A stretch of 64,000 nucleotides of DNA from Halomonas sp. SpR8. Lineage in GTDB: Bacteria > Pseudomonadota > Gammaproteobacteria > Pseudomonadales > Halomonadaceae. The stretch covers positions 682,001 to 746,000 of the forward strand of contig NZ_JAUAMC010000001.1 in NCBI RefSeq assembly GCF_031010195.1. The letters are read 5' to 3'. The notes under the pieces are model-generated. The model did not search any database, was not told the origin of the DNA, and was given only the letters and a program-made list of their open reading frames with translations. Both the position numbers and the translations under genes were made by a program. The stretch's first letter is position 1. Every line of letters starts with the position of its first letter. Shown in pieces: positions 15,692 to 24,045 of the stretch.

Positions 15692-17596
15692 TTATTGGGC
15701 AGGTTTACGTTTCACGCTTCCTCTTCGTTTGTTTCTAATTCTCGTGTGCATCAAAGGGCCACCCGATTCGCCCTGGGCGGTCTGCAGGCTCTGCCGTAGT
15801 TTGGAGGCATCGCTGTGGTTGAGGAGGCCGCGTAAGTCATCCAGCAGCGCTTGCTGAAAGGCCGCGGGATCATCCTGCTGTTCGGATATTGCCCGCAGGC
15901 GCTGTTCCCACAAAGCGGTACGCTCTGGCGTGCTCACAGCGCTGGGCAGGGCGGCTATTAATGCGCTGCCGAGCTTGGTGGCGCGCAGGGCCTTTTGCTG
16001 GCGTACTAGATAGCCGCGCTGTACCAGGGTTTCGATAATACCTGCGCGGGTGGCTTCGGTGCCCAGGCCGTCGGTGTCGCGTAGAGTGCGGCGCACCTCT
16101 GGGTCGTCCACGTAGCGGCTGATGTTCATCATCGCCTTGATCAGGCTGGCGTCAGTGAAGGGTTCCGGCGGGCGGGTCTCTTTCTCTTCCACGCCTGCGC
16201 CTAATGCCTGGCAGGCTTCGCCTTGGGTGAGCGGCGGCAGCGGTGGGGTTTCATCGCGGGTGGTGAATAGCGGTTTCCAGCCGGGGTCGAGAATGCTCTG
16301 ACCACGGGCGCGGAAGGTCTCGGCAAGCAATGTGAACTCGGCTTTGACTTCGAAGGTGCGCAGCGGGCGGTAGAACTGCGCCATGACGTTGCGCACGATC
16401 AGCCGAAATACATGGCCTTCAGTATCGGAAAGTTGGCTAAAATCGGCCGGTTTACCGCTGGGCGCTATCGCGTGGTGGGCGCCGACTTGCTTGTCGTTCC
16501 AGGCCTTGGAGCGCAGGGTAAAGTCCGCGCCATTGAGCCACTGTTGTAGTGTCTTATCGTTTTGGCAGGCGCCGGTGAGGCTACGCTTAGCAAGCTGAAG
16601 ATGCTCTTCGGGTAGGTAACGGCAGTCTGAACGCGGATAGGTAATCAGCTTGTGGCGCTCGTAAAGCCGCTGGCAAATATCCAGTACCATCTGCGCGGAG
16701 AGCCCGTGGCGGCGGGCGGCGTCGACCTGCAGAGCAGACAGCGAGTAGGGCAGCGGCGGCGCCTGGCGTTTCTCCTGCTGGTCGAGCTTGGTCAGTTGCC
16801 CGGAAGCGCCGGGTAATTGAGCCGTTAAAGCATCAGCCGGAGTGCGGTCAATTAGGCGACCTTGGTCATCTAATGGTTGGTGCTCTTTGGGTGCCCACCA
16901 GGCACGCAATTGGCCCTGGGCGACCTTTAGATCCACCCACAGCGGATAAAACGGGTGAGGCACGAAATCGCGAATAGTATTGTCGCGGCGCACGATTAGC
17001 CCGAGCACCGGGGTTTGGACGCGGCCAACCGAGAGCACACCATCGTGGCCAGCCTGGCGGCCGGTGAGTGTCCAGGCGCGGGTTAGATTAATGCCATACA
17101 GCCAGTCGGCGCGGGAGCGAGCCTGGGCGGCCTGGAACAGCGGTTGATACTCAACGTTGGAGCGCAGCTTGGCAAGCGCCCGGCTGACTGCCGGTTTGTT
17201 AAGATCGCTGATCAGCAGCCGCTGTACCGGGCCGCGATACTTCATGTGCTCGATCACTTCCTGTACCAGCAACTGGCCCTCGCGGTCGGGATCGCCAGCG
17301 TGCACCACATCGGTGGCTTGCTTGATCAGCTTGCGAATTATCGCAAGCTGGCCGCGGGCTTTCGAGCGCGGCATCAGTTTCCACTGCTGTGGCACGATGG
17401 GTAGCCGATCCAGCCGCCACTGCTTATCAGCGGGGTCGTAGGCTTCCGGCGGCGCTTGTTCTAATAAGTGTCCTAGGCACCAAGTGACCGTGGTGTCGCC
17501 ACAGTTAATAGCGCCGTCGTGGCGCTTGCTAGTGCCCGGTAGAGCCTCTGCGATAGCTTGGGCGAGGCTGGGTTTTTCGGCAATTATCAGGCGCAT
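15692..17596 (-). CDS. topB: DNA topoisomerase III
   Basis: 634 residues from ATG 17596, where the family opening MRLIIAEKPSLAQAIAEALP begins; the open frame runs 25 codons further upstream but that part does not look like TopB. A Toprim domain with the acidic triad GDPDREGQLLVQEV is near residue 100. The type IA active-site Tyr is at about 319 in LITYPRSDCRYLPEE. The C-terminus is short and basic (RRGSVKRKPAQ) without zinc-finger cysteines. The enzyme decatenates DNA by single-strand passage. It lies next to the AbiE locus in the same direction but with its own promoter region. Confidence 0.95.
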   Translation of the reverse strand: MRLIIAEKPSLAQAIAEALPGTSKRHDGAINCGDTTVTWCLGHLLEQAPPEAYDPADKQWRLDRLPIVPQQWKLMPRSKARGQLAIIRKLIKQATDVVHAGDPDREGQLLVQEVIEHMKYRGPVQRLLISDLNKPAVSRALAKLRSNVEYQPLFQAAQARSRADWLYGINLTRAWTLTGRQAGHDGVLSVGRVQTPVLGLIVRRDNTIRDFVPHPFYPLWVDLKVAQGQLRAWWAPKEHQPLDDQGRLIDRTPADALTAQLPGASGQLTKLDQQEKRQAPPLPYSLSALQVDAARRHGLSAQMVLDICQRLYERHKLITYPRSDCRYLPEEHLQLAKRSLTGACQNDKTLQQWLNGADFTLRSKAWNDKQVGAHHAIAPSGKPADFSQLSDTEGHVFRLIVRNVMAQFYRPLRTFEVKAEFTLLAETFRARGQSILDPGWKPLFTTRDETPPLPPLTQGEACQALGAGVEEKETRPPEPFTDASLIKAMMNISRYVDDPEVRRTLRDTDGLGTEATRAGIIETLVQRGYLVRQQKALRATKLGSALIAALPSAVSTPERTALWEQRLRAISEQQDDPAAFQQALLDDLRGLLNHSDASKLRQSLQTAQGESGGPLMHTRIRNKRRGSVKRKPAQ

Positions 17597-17761
17597 AGCA
17601 GTGAAGCCTTCATCGGATCCTTTGATGTCGCCTATGGTAGCAGACGCTTTAAAGATTAGGTTGCAGGGCAAAAGAGAGTGATGCGGTCAGTGCTTTATGC
17701 TGTTAGGTTGTATAGATTCTGTATAAATAATTGGGTTGGTAGCATGAAAGGGGCATAACCA

Positions 17762-18994
17762 ATGCGTGATCAAGGTAGAACACGGCGCTTAATGGGCTTA
17801 GGCGCACGTACCGGCGGCGCACTGCTGAAAACGCGGCTGGGCGGTCAGGCGGATTGGCGTGCACTTGGTGAGGCGCTGTTTGAGGGACTTTCAGAGCTCA
17901 AAGGCCCGGCCATGAAGCTGGCGCAAATTATGTCTCAGTGGGATGACCTGCTACCGCCTGATTTAGCCGAAGAGTTAGCCCGCCTGCAGCGCCAAGCCGA
18001 GCCCATGCCGTGGCCAAAAATTCGTGAAGCGTTGGTGATGCAGTACGGTGATATTGACCACTACTTCAGCGCGATCGAGGAGCGCCCGTTCGCCAGCGCC
18101 TCTATGGGGCAAGTGCATCGCGCGACCACCCACGAAGGCGAAACAATTGTGCTCAAGGTACAGTACCCGGGCCTTGCCGACGTGTTAGAGAGTGATTTGG
18201 TGCAGGTACGCCGCATCATGCGTTTGGGCCGCTGGTTTAAGGTGCCTCAGGCGCGTTTGGATGCACTGTTTGAAGAGCTGGCCGAAAGCCTGCGGGGAGA
18301 GTTGGATTACTACGCTGAGGCCGATGCGCTGGCTCGCTACCGTGAGCGTTATAAGGATGATCAGCGGCTGGTGATTCCCGAGCCGCTGCCGGAGCTCTGC
18401 GGCCCCCACGTGTTGGCGATGCGCTATGTCGACGGCACGCCGCTGCGAGAGCTGTCTGAGGCTGATGATAAAACGCGCCAAAACATAGCCCAAGCGTTAG
18501 CTGACTGGATCACCCAAGAACTATTTACCTATGGCGAGCTGCACGCTGATCCTCACTCGGGTAACTTCGCCGCCGATGCGCAAGGGCGGTTAGTGATTTA
18601 CGATTTGGGCGCGGTCATAGCGGTACCAGAGGCGCGCATAAAAGCCATGATGCAATTGCTAGATGCCACGCTAAAGCATGATGCGATGGGCATGGACGAG
18701 GCGCTAATGAAAATGGGCGGGCGCCAGGGCCAGGGGGCGCCGTTGGCGCTGTATCGTGAATCGGCAGAGTGTATTGCACCGCTGTTTGAGCCGGGTGAGC
18801 AGGACTTTAGCGATGTGCGGGTGCACCGCCGATTACGTGAGCTGACGCCCAAAGTGTGGGCCGCGATGGATCGCCTGCAGCCACCCGCGGATACGCTATT
18901 GCTCTCCCGCGCGCTAAACGGCCACTACTGGAATCTGGTGCGTTTGGGCGCGCGGTTGGATATGCATGAGCGAACCCGACCATTGCTTGCGTAG
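17762..18994 (+). CDS. ABC1/ADCK (UbiB-like) atypical kinase family protein
   Basis: 410 residues. Family landmarks: KGPAMKLAQIMSQ (the KxGQ-type inhibitory motif), the Ala-rich nucleotide loop FASASMGQVHRATT, the Lys of IVLKVQYPG, ELDYYAEADAL, the catalytic loop GELHADPHSGNF, and YDLGAV in place of DFG. No C-terminal membrane helices are seen, unlike E. coli UbiB, and there are no ubi genes nearby. The family supports coenzyme Q biology or lipid homeostasis through ATP binding; the exact role here is unknown. Confidence 0.9.
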   Translation: MRDQGRTRRLMGLGARTGGALLKTRLGGQADWRALGEALFEGLSELKGPAMKLAQIMSQWDDLLPPDLAEELARLQRQAEPMPWPKIREALVMQYGDIDHYFSAIEERPFASASMGQVHRATTHEGETIVLKVQYPGLADVLESDLVQVRRIMRLGRWFKVPQARLDALFEELAESLRGELDYYAEADALARYRERYKDDQRLVIPEPLPELCGPHVLAMRYVDGTPLRELSEADDKTRQNIAQALADWITQELFTYGELHADPHSGNFAADAQGRLVIYDLGAVIAVPEARIKAMMQLLDATLKHDAMGMDEALMKMGGRQGQGAPLALYRESAECIAPLFEPGEQDFSDVRVHRRLRELTPKVWAAMDRLQPPADTLLLSRALNGHYWNLVRLGARLDMHERTRPLLA

Positions 18995-19021
18995 GCGTAA
19001 ACCATCTAAATGGGTGATTGT

Positions 19022-19615
19022 CTAGCGGAGGGGTTTCAGCCAAAACACCATTGGCTTATCGCTTTCCGACTGCTCGCCAACATCTCGCCAAGCGAAAGTG
19101 GTGGCTAGTTCGCCGTGACACTGGTAGCCATGGGCGTTCCAAAAACCGTGAAGCGAGCGGTAGTCGGCAGGCTTAGCAGGGTGATCAACTGATCGTTCAA
19201 CTGCACAAAAAGCGGCTATATCAAAGCCTAATCGGTTTGCGTGGGCTTCTCGTTCGGCCAAAAAGCGTTTACCGATTCCACTGCCACGATAGGTATGAAG
19301 CAGCACAGATTCACCATAGTAGAAAACACGCTCGGGATTGAGGTCGTTGGCTTCAAACGGGTGGCGGAATTCGTCGATTTCATCCTTCAGGGGTTGCCCG
19401 GTAGCTGCCCCCACCAAGCTTTCTCCGTCGAAGGCCAATACGAATAGGCTATCCGGGTTCTCAGCATAGCGACCTAAATAATCCGCTTCGTAGCTGAGTT
19501 CGCCATCGTAGAGGTAGGGAAAGTCGCGAAAGACACGGATGCGAAGACTGGCAAGCGCCTTCAAATGGGGTGCTATTGCCTGACCTTGGCAGAGACTAAC
19601 CGTCAGTTCGCTCAT
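19022..19615 (-). CDS. GNAT family N-acetyltransferase
   Basis: 197 residues. Acetyl-CoA-binding motif A appears as VLLHTYRGSGIGKRFLAERE (R/Q-x2-G-x-G), with acceptor-side strands DSLFVLAFDGESLVGAATGQ before it. The C-terminal part includes DYRSLHGFWNAHGYQCHGEL. Substrate unknown. Convergent with the UbiB-like gene (27-bp gap) and divergent from the SEC-C gene. Confidence 0.85.
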   Translation of the reverse strand: MSELTVSLCQGQAIAPHLKALASLRIRVFRDFPYLYDGELSYEADYLGRYAENPDSLFVLAFDGESLVGAATGQPLKDEIDEFRHPFEANDLNPERVFYYGESVLLHTYRGSGIGKRFLAEREAHANRLGFDIAAFCAVERSVDHPAKPADYRSLHGFWNAHGYQCHGELATTFAWRDVGEQSESDKPMVFWLKPLR

Positions 19616-19760
19616 TGCTTCGCTCCAGTCGACTCACACGCTGCGTGATTTGCTCGAATCGCTGCACTCTAGCAGCCCTTACGGTCACCGCCAATCCTCT
19701 CTGCGTGATCCCTAAGGGTCATGCTAAACTATGCCGCTTTGAAATCTAATGGAGACGGCA

Positions 19761-21578
19761 ATGCTGGCGGTATGGGTTGATCAGCTGCTGGGATTTGCCT
19801 CCGGGGCACTCTCGGCAATCAGGCAGCAAGAACACTATCCGGACTTCATGACCTGGGTGCGTGCCAGAGGCGCAGAAGCCTTCGAGGGCGACGTAGCCAT
19901 GGCGCAAGCCTTAGCGCCAGTGCTTTGGTCGCAAACGCCGCTGGAGCGGCTCGATTTTGCCTGCGAGTCTCTCGCTACTCCGGGGCGTAACGAGCCGTGC
20001 TGGTGCGACTCCGGGCGCAAATTCAAGCAGTGCTGCTATCAGGTTCAGTTTCCCACCGAAATTCCCGATCAGATGATGTGGATGCTTTCGCTACGCGAAT
20101 GGAAGGGCGCCACCCTTAAAGCCGCGCTGGATAGCCAGCAAGCACCGGCCCAAGCGCTGCTCGAAGCCGGGCTGATTGCCGCTGAAAGCGGCCAGACCGG
20201 TCGTGCCATGCAAATTCTCGAATCACTGTTCGATGGCAGCGACTGGTCACGGCTGCCCGAGCAGGCCGAACCCGCCTTTGAAATCCTGCTGGATATTTAT
20301 CAAGAGCGTGGTTTCAGCCGTAAACGCGCCGATCTGCTGGACGATGTGATGGAGCGCGGGCCGCTGTTTCTGCGCGGCGTGGCGCTTGAGCGGCTGTGCT
20401 TGATGCATTTGGATAACGATGACTTGGATAGCGCCCGGGGCGCCTTTGTCAAAGCCCAGCAGGCGCTGCCCGATTCGCCAACGTTGGCTTATATCGAGGC
20501 CATGCTGCTGCTGCATGAAGGCCACGAACAGGAAGCCAAAGAGCGCGCCAACTTCTGGTATCGCCGCCTGGTTCGCCAGGGCGAGCTTGACGAAGATCAA
20601 CTGGAATTTTTGGCCGCACTCGCCGATAACCCTGGCGCGACGCTAGCCGATCAGCTGCTCAGCGCAGAAGAGGATTTGGCCACGCCGCTGGTGGCGCTTC
20701 AGTCACTGTTAGCCGCTCTGCCCACCGCCCCCAAAATCGATTTCAGCGCCGATTCTGAAAGTGGTCGATTGCTTTATAACACCAGTGCTCGTGAGGCGAC
20801 GCTGTTCGCCGCTTGGCATGAGCAGTTCCAGGTGCTTGTAGATGAAGATGTAGCGCTGGGCTTTCGCGATGACCCTTGGGGCAACGCCATTGAGTGGATG
20901 TCGGCACTCTGCTCGCATCCCGAGTGGCTTGATGCGCCCCAGGTGGTGCAAGACTTGACGTTGGCCCTTACTAGCCGTTTTGGCAGCCTGCCGTGGATGG
21001 CGCCTAGCCTGCTGGAACCTCTGGCGATGCGCCTCTCGCGCTGGTTGGAGCAAGCTCGCGCCGAAGGGGACGGTAGCCTGTGTTGGGATGACGCCAACAA
21101 TGCCATGTTGCTGCGCACGGGGCTGGCGCTGGTAGTAGGGATGGAGCGTGGCGCCCGCCAGCACTCTCGGGAGTTAGCCGAAGAGCTGCTGCTGATTGAC
21201 CAGGAGGATAGCTTGGGCCTGCGCGAACTTGTGTTGGATCAACTGCTCCGTGATGACCGCAATGAAGAAGCGTTGGCGTTAGCGGAAGAAAGTGACGACG
21301 ATGGATCGCTGGTGCTTGGGCTACTGATGGGTAAAACCCTGGCGCTCTATCGATTAGAGCAGCGTGAGGCCGCAGAAACCGCGCTTAGCGATGTGCTCGG
21401 CCATAACCGCTACGCGCTAGAGCTGATTTGTGCTGAAAATCCTCGACCTTCAATGCCCCATCCAGATGGCCAGGTCGACCCTGGCTCAAGGGCGGAAGCG
21501 TGGCAGTACCGCACGCTGATGCGTGATCAGTGGCGAACGACACCAGGCGCTCTAGATTGGCTCGAAGCACACCGCTAA
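19761..21578 (+). CDS. SEC-C motif protein with TPR-like helical repeats, unknown function
   Basis: 605 residues from ATG 19761, selected because ggag (19751-19754) is 6 nt before it; the upstream in-frame ATG 19749 overlaps that site. A SEC-C zinc motif lies at about 78-95 (GRNEPCWCDSGRKFKQCC). The rest is alpha-helical with TPR-like stretches (for example DDLDSARGAFVKAQQALPDS and EAMLLLHEGHEQEAKERANF). SEC-C zinc knuckles bind protein partners such as SecB or ribosomes in SecA. No catalytic domain is visible; inference: a scaffold or chaperone-like protein. Confidence 0.75.
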   Translation: MLAVWVDQLLGFASGALSAIRQQEHYPDFMTWVRARGAEAFEGDVAMAQALAPVLWSQTPLERLDFACESLATPGRNEPCWCDSGRKFKQCCYQVQFPTEIPDQMMWMLSLREWKGATLKAALDSQQAPAQALLEAGLIAAESGQTGRAMQILESLFDGSDWSRLPEQAEPAFEILLDIYQERGFSRKRADLLDDVMERGPLFLRGVALERLCLMHLDNDDLDSARGAFVKAQQALPDSPTLAYIEAMLLLHEGHEQEAKERANFWYRRLVRQGELDEDQLEFLAALADNPGATLADQLLSAEEDLATPLVALQSLLAALPTAPKIDFSADSESGRLLYNTSAREATLFAAWHEQFQVLVDEDVALGFRDDPWGNAIEWMSALCSHPEWLDAPQVVQDLTLALTSRFGSLPWMAPSLLEPLAMRLSRWLEQARAEGDGSLCWDDANNAMLLRTGLALVVGMERGARQHSRELAEELLLIDQEDSLGLRELVLDQLLRDDRNEEALALAEESDDDGSLVLGLLMGKTLALYRLEQREAAETALSDVLGHNRYALELICAENPRPSMPHPDGQVDPGSRAEAWQYRTLMRDQWRTTPGALDWLEAHR

Positions 21579-21588
21579 TCCAGCCTAC

Positions 21589-21608
21589 AAGCCCGCTTAT
21601 GCGGGCTT
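21589..21608. terminator. Bidirectional hairpin between convergent SEC-C and ampG genes
   Basis: Perfect 8-bp stem aagcccgc/gcgggctt with loop ttat; the distal half overlaps the end of the AmpG gene (its TAA is in the loop). T-richness is modest on the plus side. Confidence 0.6.
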
Positions 21609-22958
21609 TGGCGTTGGCACTAACTGCTTATCGCGGCTGATCCAGATGGCTAAGACAATGGCAGGTACGCCAAGTAGTGTGGCAATCACGAAAAAGCTTG
21701 GGTAGCCTTGAGCGGTAACGACCAGCCCGCCAAATCCGCTCAGAAACTTGCCCGGTAGCGTCATTAATGACGAGAACAGCGCGTACTGCGTAGCGGTGTA
21801 AGCACGCGACGTTAGGCTGGAGAGAAAGGCGATGAAGACGGCGCTGGCTAAACCGTTGGCGAGGTTATCGCCAATAATCGTGACTACCAGCATGGGGAGC
21901 TGATTGCCCACCAGGGCGAGAACGGCAAATAGCAAATTGGTTACCATCACTAATCCTGCGCCAAAAATCAGCAAAGGGCCGATACCATAACGTGCCACAA
22001 ACAGCCCGCCTAAAATCCCGCCGGCAATACTCATCGCAATGCCAAATATATTGGTCACGTTAGCAATCTCTGCCAGTGTAAAGCCCAAGTCGATATACAG
22101 CGGGTTGGCCATGGAGGCCATAGCCAAGTCGCTGATTCGGAATACCGCAATAAACACCAAAATCCACAGTGCTTTTACCCCGTAACGGGTAAAGAAATCG
22201 GTAAAGGGGCAGACCAGCGCGCCGATACTCCAGGCACCCAGGCGGCGTAAAACCTTGGGTTTACCGCGGCTGGCGCGAATAAAGGCGCGCACTTTGGGCT
22301 CATGGATAAGCTGAATAGAGAGCGACGCGCGTTTTGGCTCTGGGCGTACCAGCACGGTGAGTACGCCAATGCTCATTAGCGCCGCCATACTGAGATACGC
22401 CACGTTCCAGGAAGCCGACGCCGCGATATACAGCGCCCCGGCACCGGCAGCGAGCAGACCGCCGCGATAGCCAATAATGTATGTAGAGGCCATGGCCGCC
22501 TGGACGTCGTCGTCGGCGGACTCTATGCGATAGGCATCAATGGCAATGTCTTGGGTCGCTGAACCAAAAGCGATCAGTAGCGCAAAGAAGGCTACCCAGC
22601 CCAAATTACCCACCGGGCTTAATCCGGCAAGGCCCACAAGCCCAGCGGCAATCATTCCCTGGGCCAGCAGCATCCAGCCCCGGCGTTGGCCAAAAGCGCG
22701 AGTCAACAGCGGCAGCGCTAAACGATCCACCACCGGTGCCCAAAAAAACTTGATCGAGTAGAGCATGCCGATCCAGGCAAAAAAGCCAATCGCTGCGACC
22801 TCAACGCCATCGCTGCGCAACCAGGCAGAAAGTGTTGAAAACACCAACAAAAACGGTAGACCAGCAGAAAACCCCAAAAACAGCATAGTGATAACGGGTG
22901 CGCGACAATAAATTGCCAACGCAGCAAACCAACTGCGCTGGGGGGTGGGGCTGGGCAT
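21597..22958 (-). CDS. ampG: AmpG family muropeptide MFS permease
   Basis: 453 residues with about 12-14 hydrophobic segments. The N-terminus PVITMLFLGFSAGLPFLLVF and WAPVVDRLALPLLTRAFGQRRGW match AmpG, as do QDIAIDAYRIESADDDVQAAM and the long loop around ARSRGKPKVLRRL-type sequence. AmpG imports anhydro-muropeptides released by lytic transglycosylases for cell-wall recycling and influences AmpC induction. ATG 22958, with cctgaaagacg-type context. The SlyD-like gene is divergent, 96 bp away. Confidence 0.88.
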   Translation of the reverse strand: MPSPTPQRSWFAALAIYCRAPVITMLFLGFSAGLPFLLVFSTLSAWLRSDGVEVAAIGFFAWIGMLYSIKFFWAPVVDRLALPLLTRAFGQRRGWMLLAQGMIAAGLVGLAGLSPVGNLGWVAFFALLIAFGSATQDIAIDAYRIESADDDVQAAMASTYIIGYRGGLLAAGAGALYIAASASWNVAYLSMAALMSIGVLTVLVRPEPKRASLSIQLIHEPKVRAFIRASRGKPKVLRRLGAWSIGALVCPFTDFFTRYGVKALWILVFIAVFRISDLAMASMANPLYIDLGFTLAEIANVTNIFGIAMSIAGGILGGLFVARYGIGPLLIFGAGLVMVTNLLFAVLALVGNQLPMLVVTIIGDNLANGLASAVFIAFLSSLTSRAYTATQYALFSSLMTLPGKFLSGFGGLVVTAQGYPSFFVIATLLGVPAIVLAIWISRDKQLVPTPKPA

Positions 22959-23054
22959 TTCACGCTACTCCTGAAAGACGTTAACAACGGCCAAGTGGTA
23001 AACTGAGGTAATATTTCGCCACAAAACCGACAGCTTACCGGAGAGGAGTTTTCC

Positions 23055-23573
23055 ATGTCGATTACCGCGCATCAGGTAGTTACCTTGCACTATGTTCTTA
23101 GCGACGTGCTCAACGATGGGAGCAAGCAAGTATTGGATGACTCACGCGCGCGCAATAAGCCGCTGGAGTACTTACACGGTCACGACAATATCTTGTCGGG
23201 GTTAGAGAACGCATTAGCGGGGCAGGCAGTAGGCGCCGAACTGAGTGTGCAGCTCATGCCGGCTGATGCTTACGGGGTGCGTAACGAAGCATTGGTTCAA
23301 GAGGTGAGCCGCAGTTCGTTTGGCGGCGCTGAACTGGCGCCCGGTAAGAGCTTTCAGACCGAAGGAGAGGCCGGCCCGCAAATTGTCACAGTATTAGACG
23401 TCAATGGCGACCGCATCACGGTCGATACTAATCATCCCCTGGCAGGACGCACGCTTAATTATCAGGTAACCATCCTCGAAGTGCGCGAAGCCACCCGCGC
23501 AGAGCTTGCCAAAGGCCACCCGCTTCCGCTGGGCACTGAGCATAGCAAGGTGGAAGATCGCAAAGTCCTCTAG
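23055..23573 (+). CDS. SlyD-like FKBP-type peptidyl-prolyl isomerase
   Basis: 172 residues. The first strand is QVVTLHYVLSDVLNDGSKQV; LEYLHGHDNILSGLENALAG is the SlyD hallmark, followed by the inserted chaperone flap (DAYGVRNEALVQEVSRSSFG to ITVDTNHPLAGRTLNYQVTI). It lacks the metal-binding His/Cys-rich tail of E. coli SlyD. It should act as a cytoplasmic prolyl isomerase/chaperone. ATG 23055 is preceded by ggagaggag. Single gene. Confidence 0.88.
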   Translation: MSITAHQVVTLHYVLSDVLNDGSKQVLDDSRARNKPLEYLHGHDNILSGLENALAGQAVGAELSVQLMPADAYGVRNEALVQEVSRSSFGGAELAPGKSFQTEGEAGPQIVTVLDVNGDRITVDTNHPLAGRTLNYQVTILEVREATRAELAKGHPLPLGTEHSKVEDRKVL

Positions 23574-23602
23574 CGTTTTAGCGACACACTAATGCCCAGA
23601 AA

Positions 23603-23616
23603 TTGACCTGCATCAA
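23603..23616. promoter_or_regulatory. FNR/ANR-like box upstream of the small CcoM-like gene
   Basis: TTGACCTGCATCAA differs at one base from the TTGAT-N4-ATCAA consensus. A weaker second copy TTGATCTGGGTCAG lies at 23653-23666. The first ends 109 bp before the small ORF, compatible with oxygen-responsive control. Not tested. Confidence 0.5.
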
Positions 23617-23725
23617 TTTGCTGTTTAACCGCTTACACTCACCACGCTTAATTTGATCTGGGTCAGCATTCTTTCTCCGTTGAGTGATTAATATGCACGT
23701 ATACATCACGGCGGGAGGATTCACC

Positions 23726-23848
23726 ATGTATTGGGATGACGCAGTTATTTTTGGCTTGGCCACTGTCGCTTTAGTGATCGCTTTTATGGTGGGCTGGGTG
23801 GGATTTGTGATTCGTGATCATCTGCGTAAAGACGAACGCAAGAAATAG
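23726..23848 (+). CDS. ccoM: Probable cytochrome cbb3 oxidase small subunit CcoM
   Basis: 40 residues, one predicted membrane helix (about 7-30) and a Lys-rich C-terminus (DERKK). ATG 23726 follows a strong gcgggagg site. From memory of the CcoM peptide of Pseudomonas stutzeri cbb3 oxidase, the pattern M-aromatic-x-D-x2-V, GLATVALVIAFMVGW and the Lys tail correspond closely. CcoM is a single-helix accessory subunit supporting cbb3 assembly or stability and is encoded away from the ccoNOQP operon, as here. FNR/ANR-like boxes upstream agree with a microaerobic oxidase. An unrelated single-helix protein remains possible. Confidence 0.6.
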   Translation: MYWDDAVIFGLATVALVIAFMVGWVGFVIRDHLRKDERKK

Positions 23849-23878
23849 CCGCTCTATTTTTGTAAGCTTTGTCAGGGG

Positions 23879-23907
23879 AGGAGGTTTGCTTAACCTGTAA
23901 ACCTCCT
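23879..23907 (+). terminator. Hairpin 3' of the ccoM candidate, first of two
   Basis: Perfect 9-bp stem aggaggttt/aaacctcct with an 11-nt loop, followed by ttt. It lies 31 bp after the small ORF. Confidence 0.7.
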
Positions 23908-23910
23908 TTT

Positions 23911-23936
23911 GCCAGCCCTTCAAGGCTGGCTTTTTT
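23911..23936 (+). terminator. Rho-independent terminator, second of two
   Basis: Stem gccagcc/ggctggc with loop cttcaa, followed by six T. Tandem with the preceding hairpin, so read-through into the AT-rich region beyond should be low. Confidence 0.85.
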
Positions 23937-24045
23937 ATAAAACTATACTAGGGTTAATTTAATTATAGTATATGATGTGCTGACAACCTTCTGAGTGCAG
24001 AGCTATATATAGGCTTTTAAAGAATGATTTTCTCTAAAAAAATAT

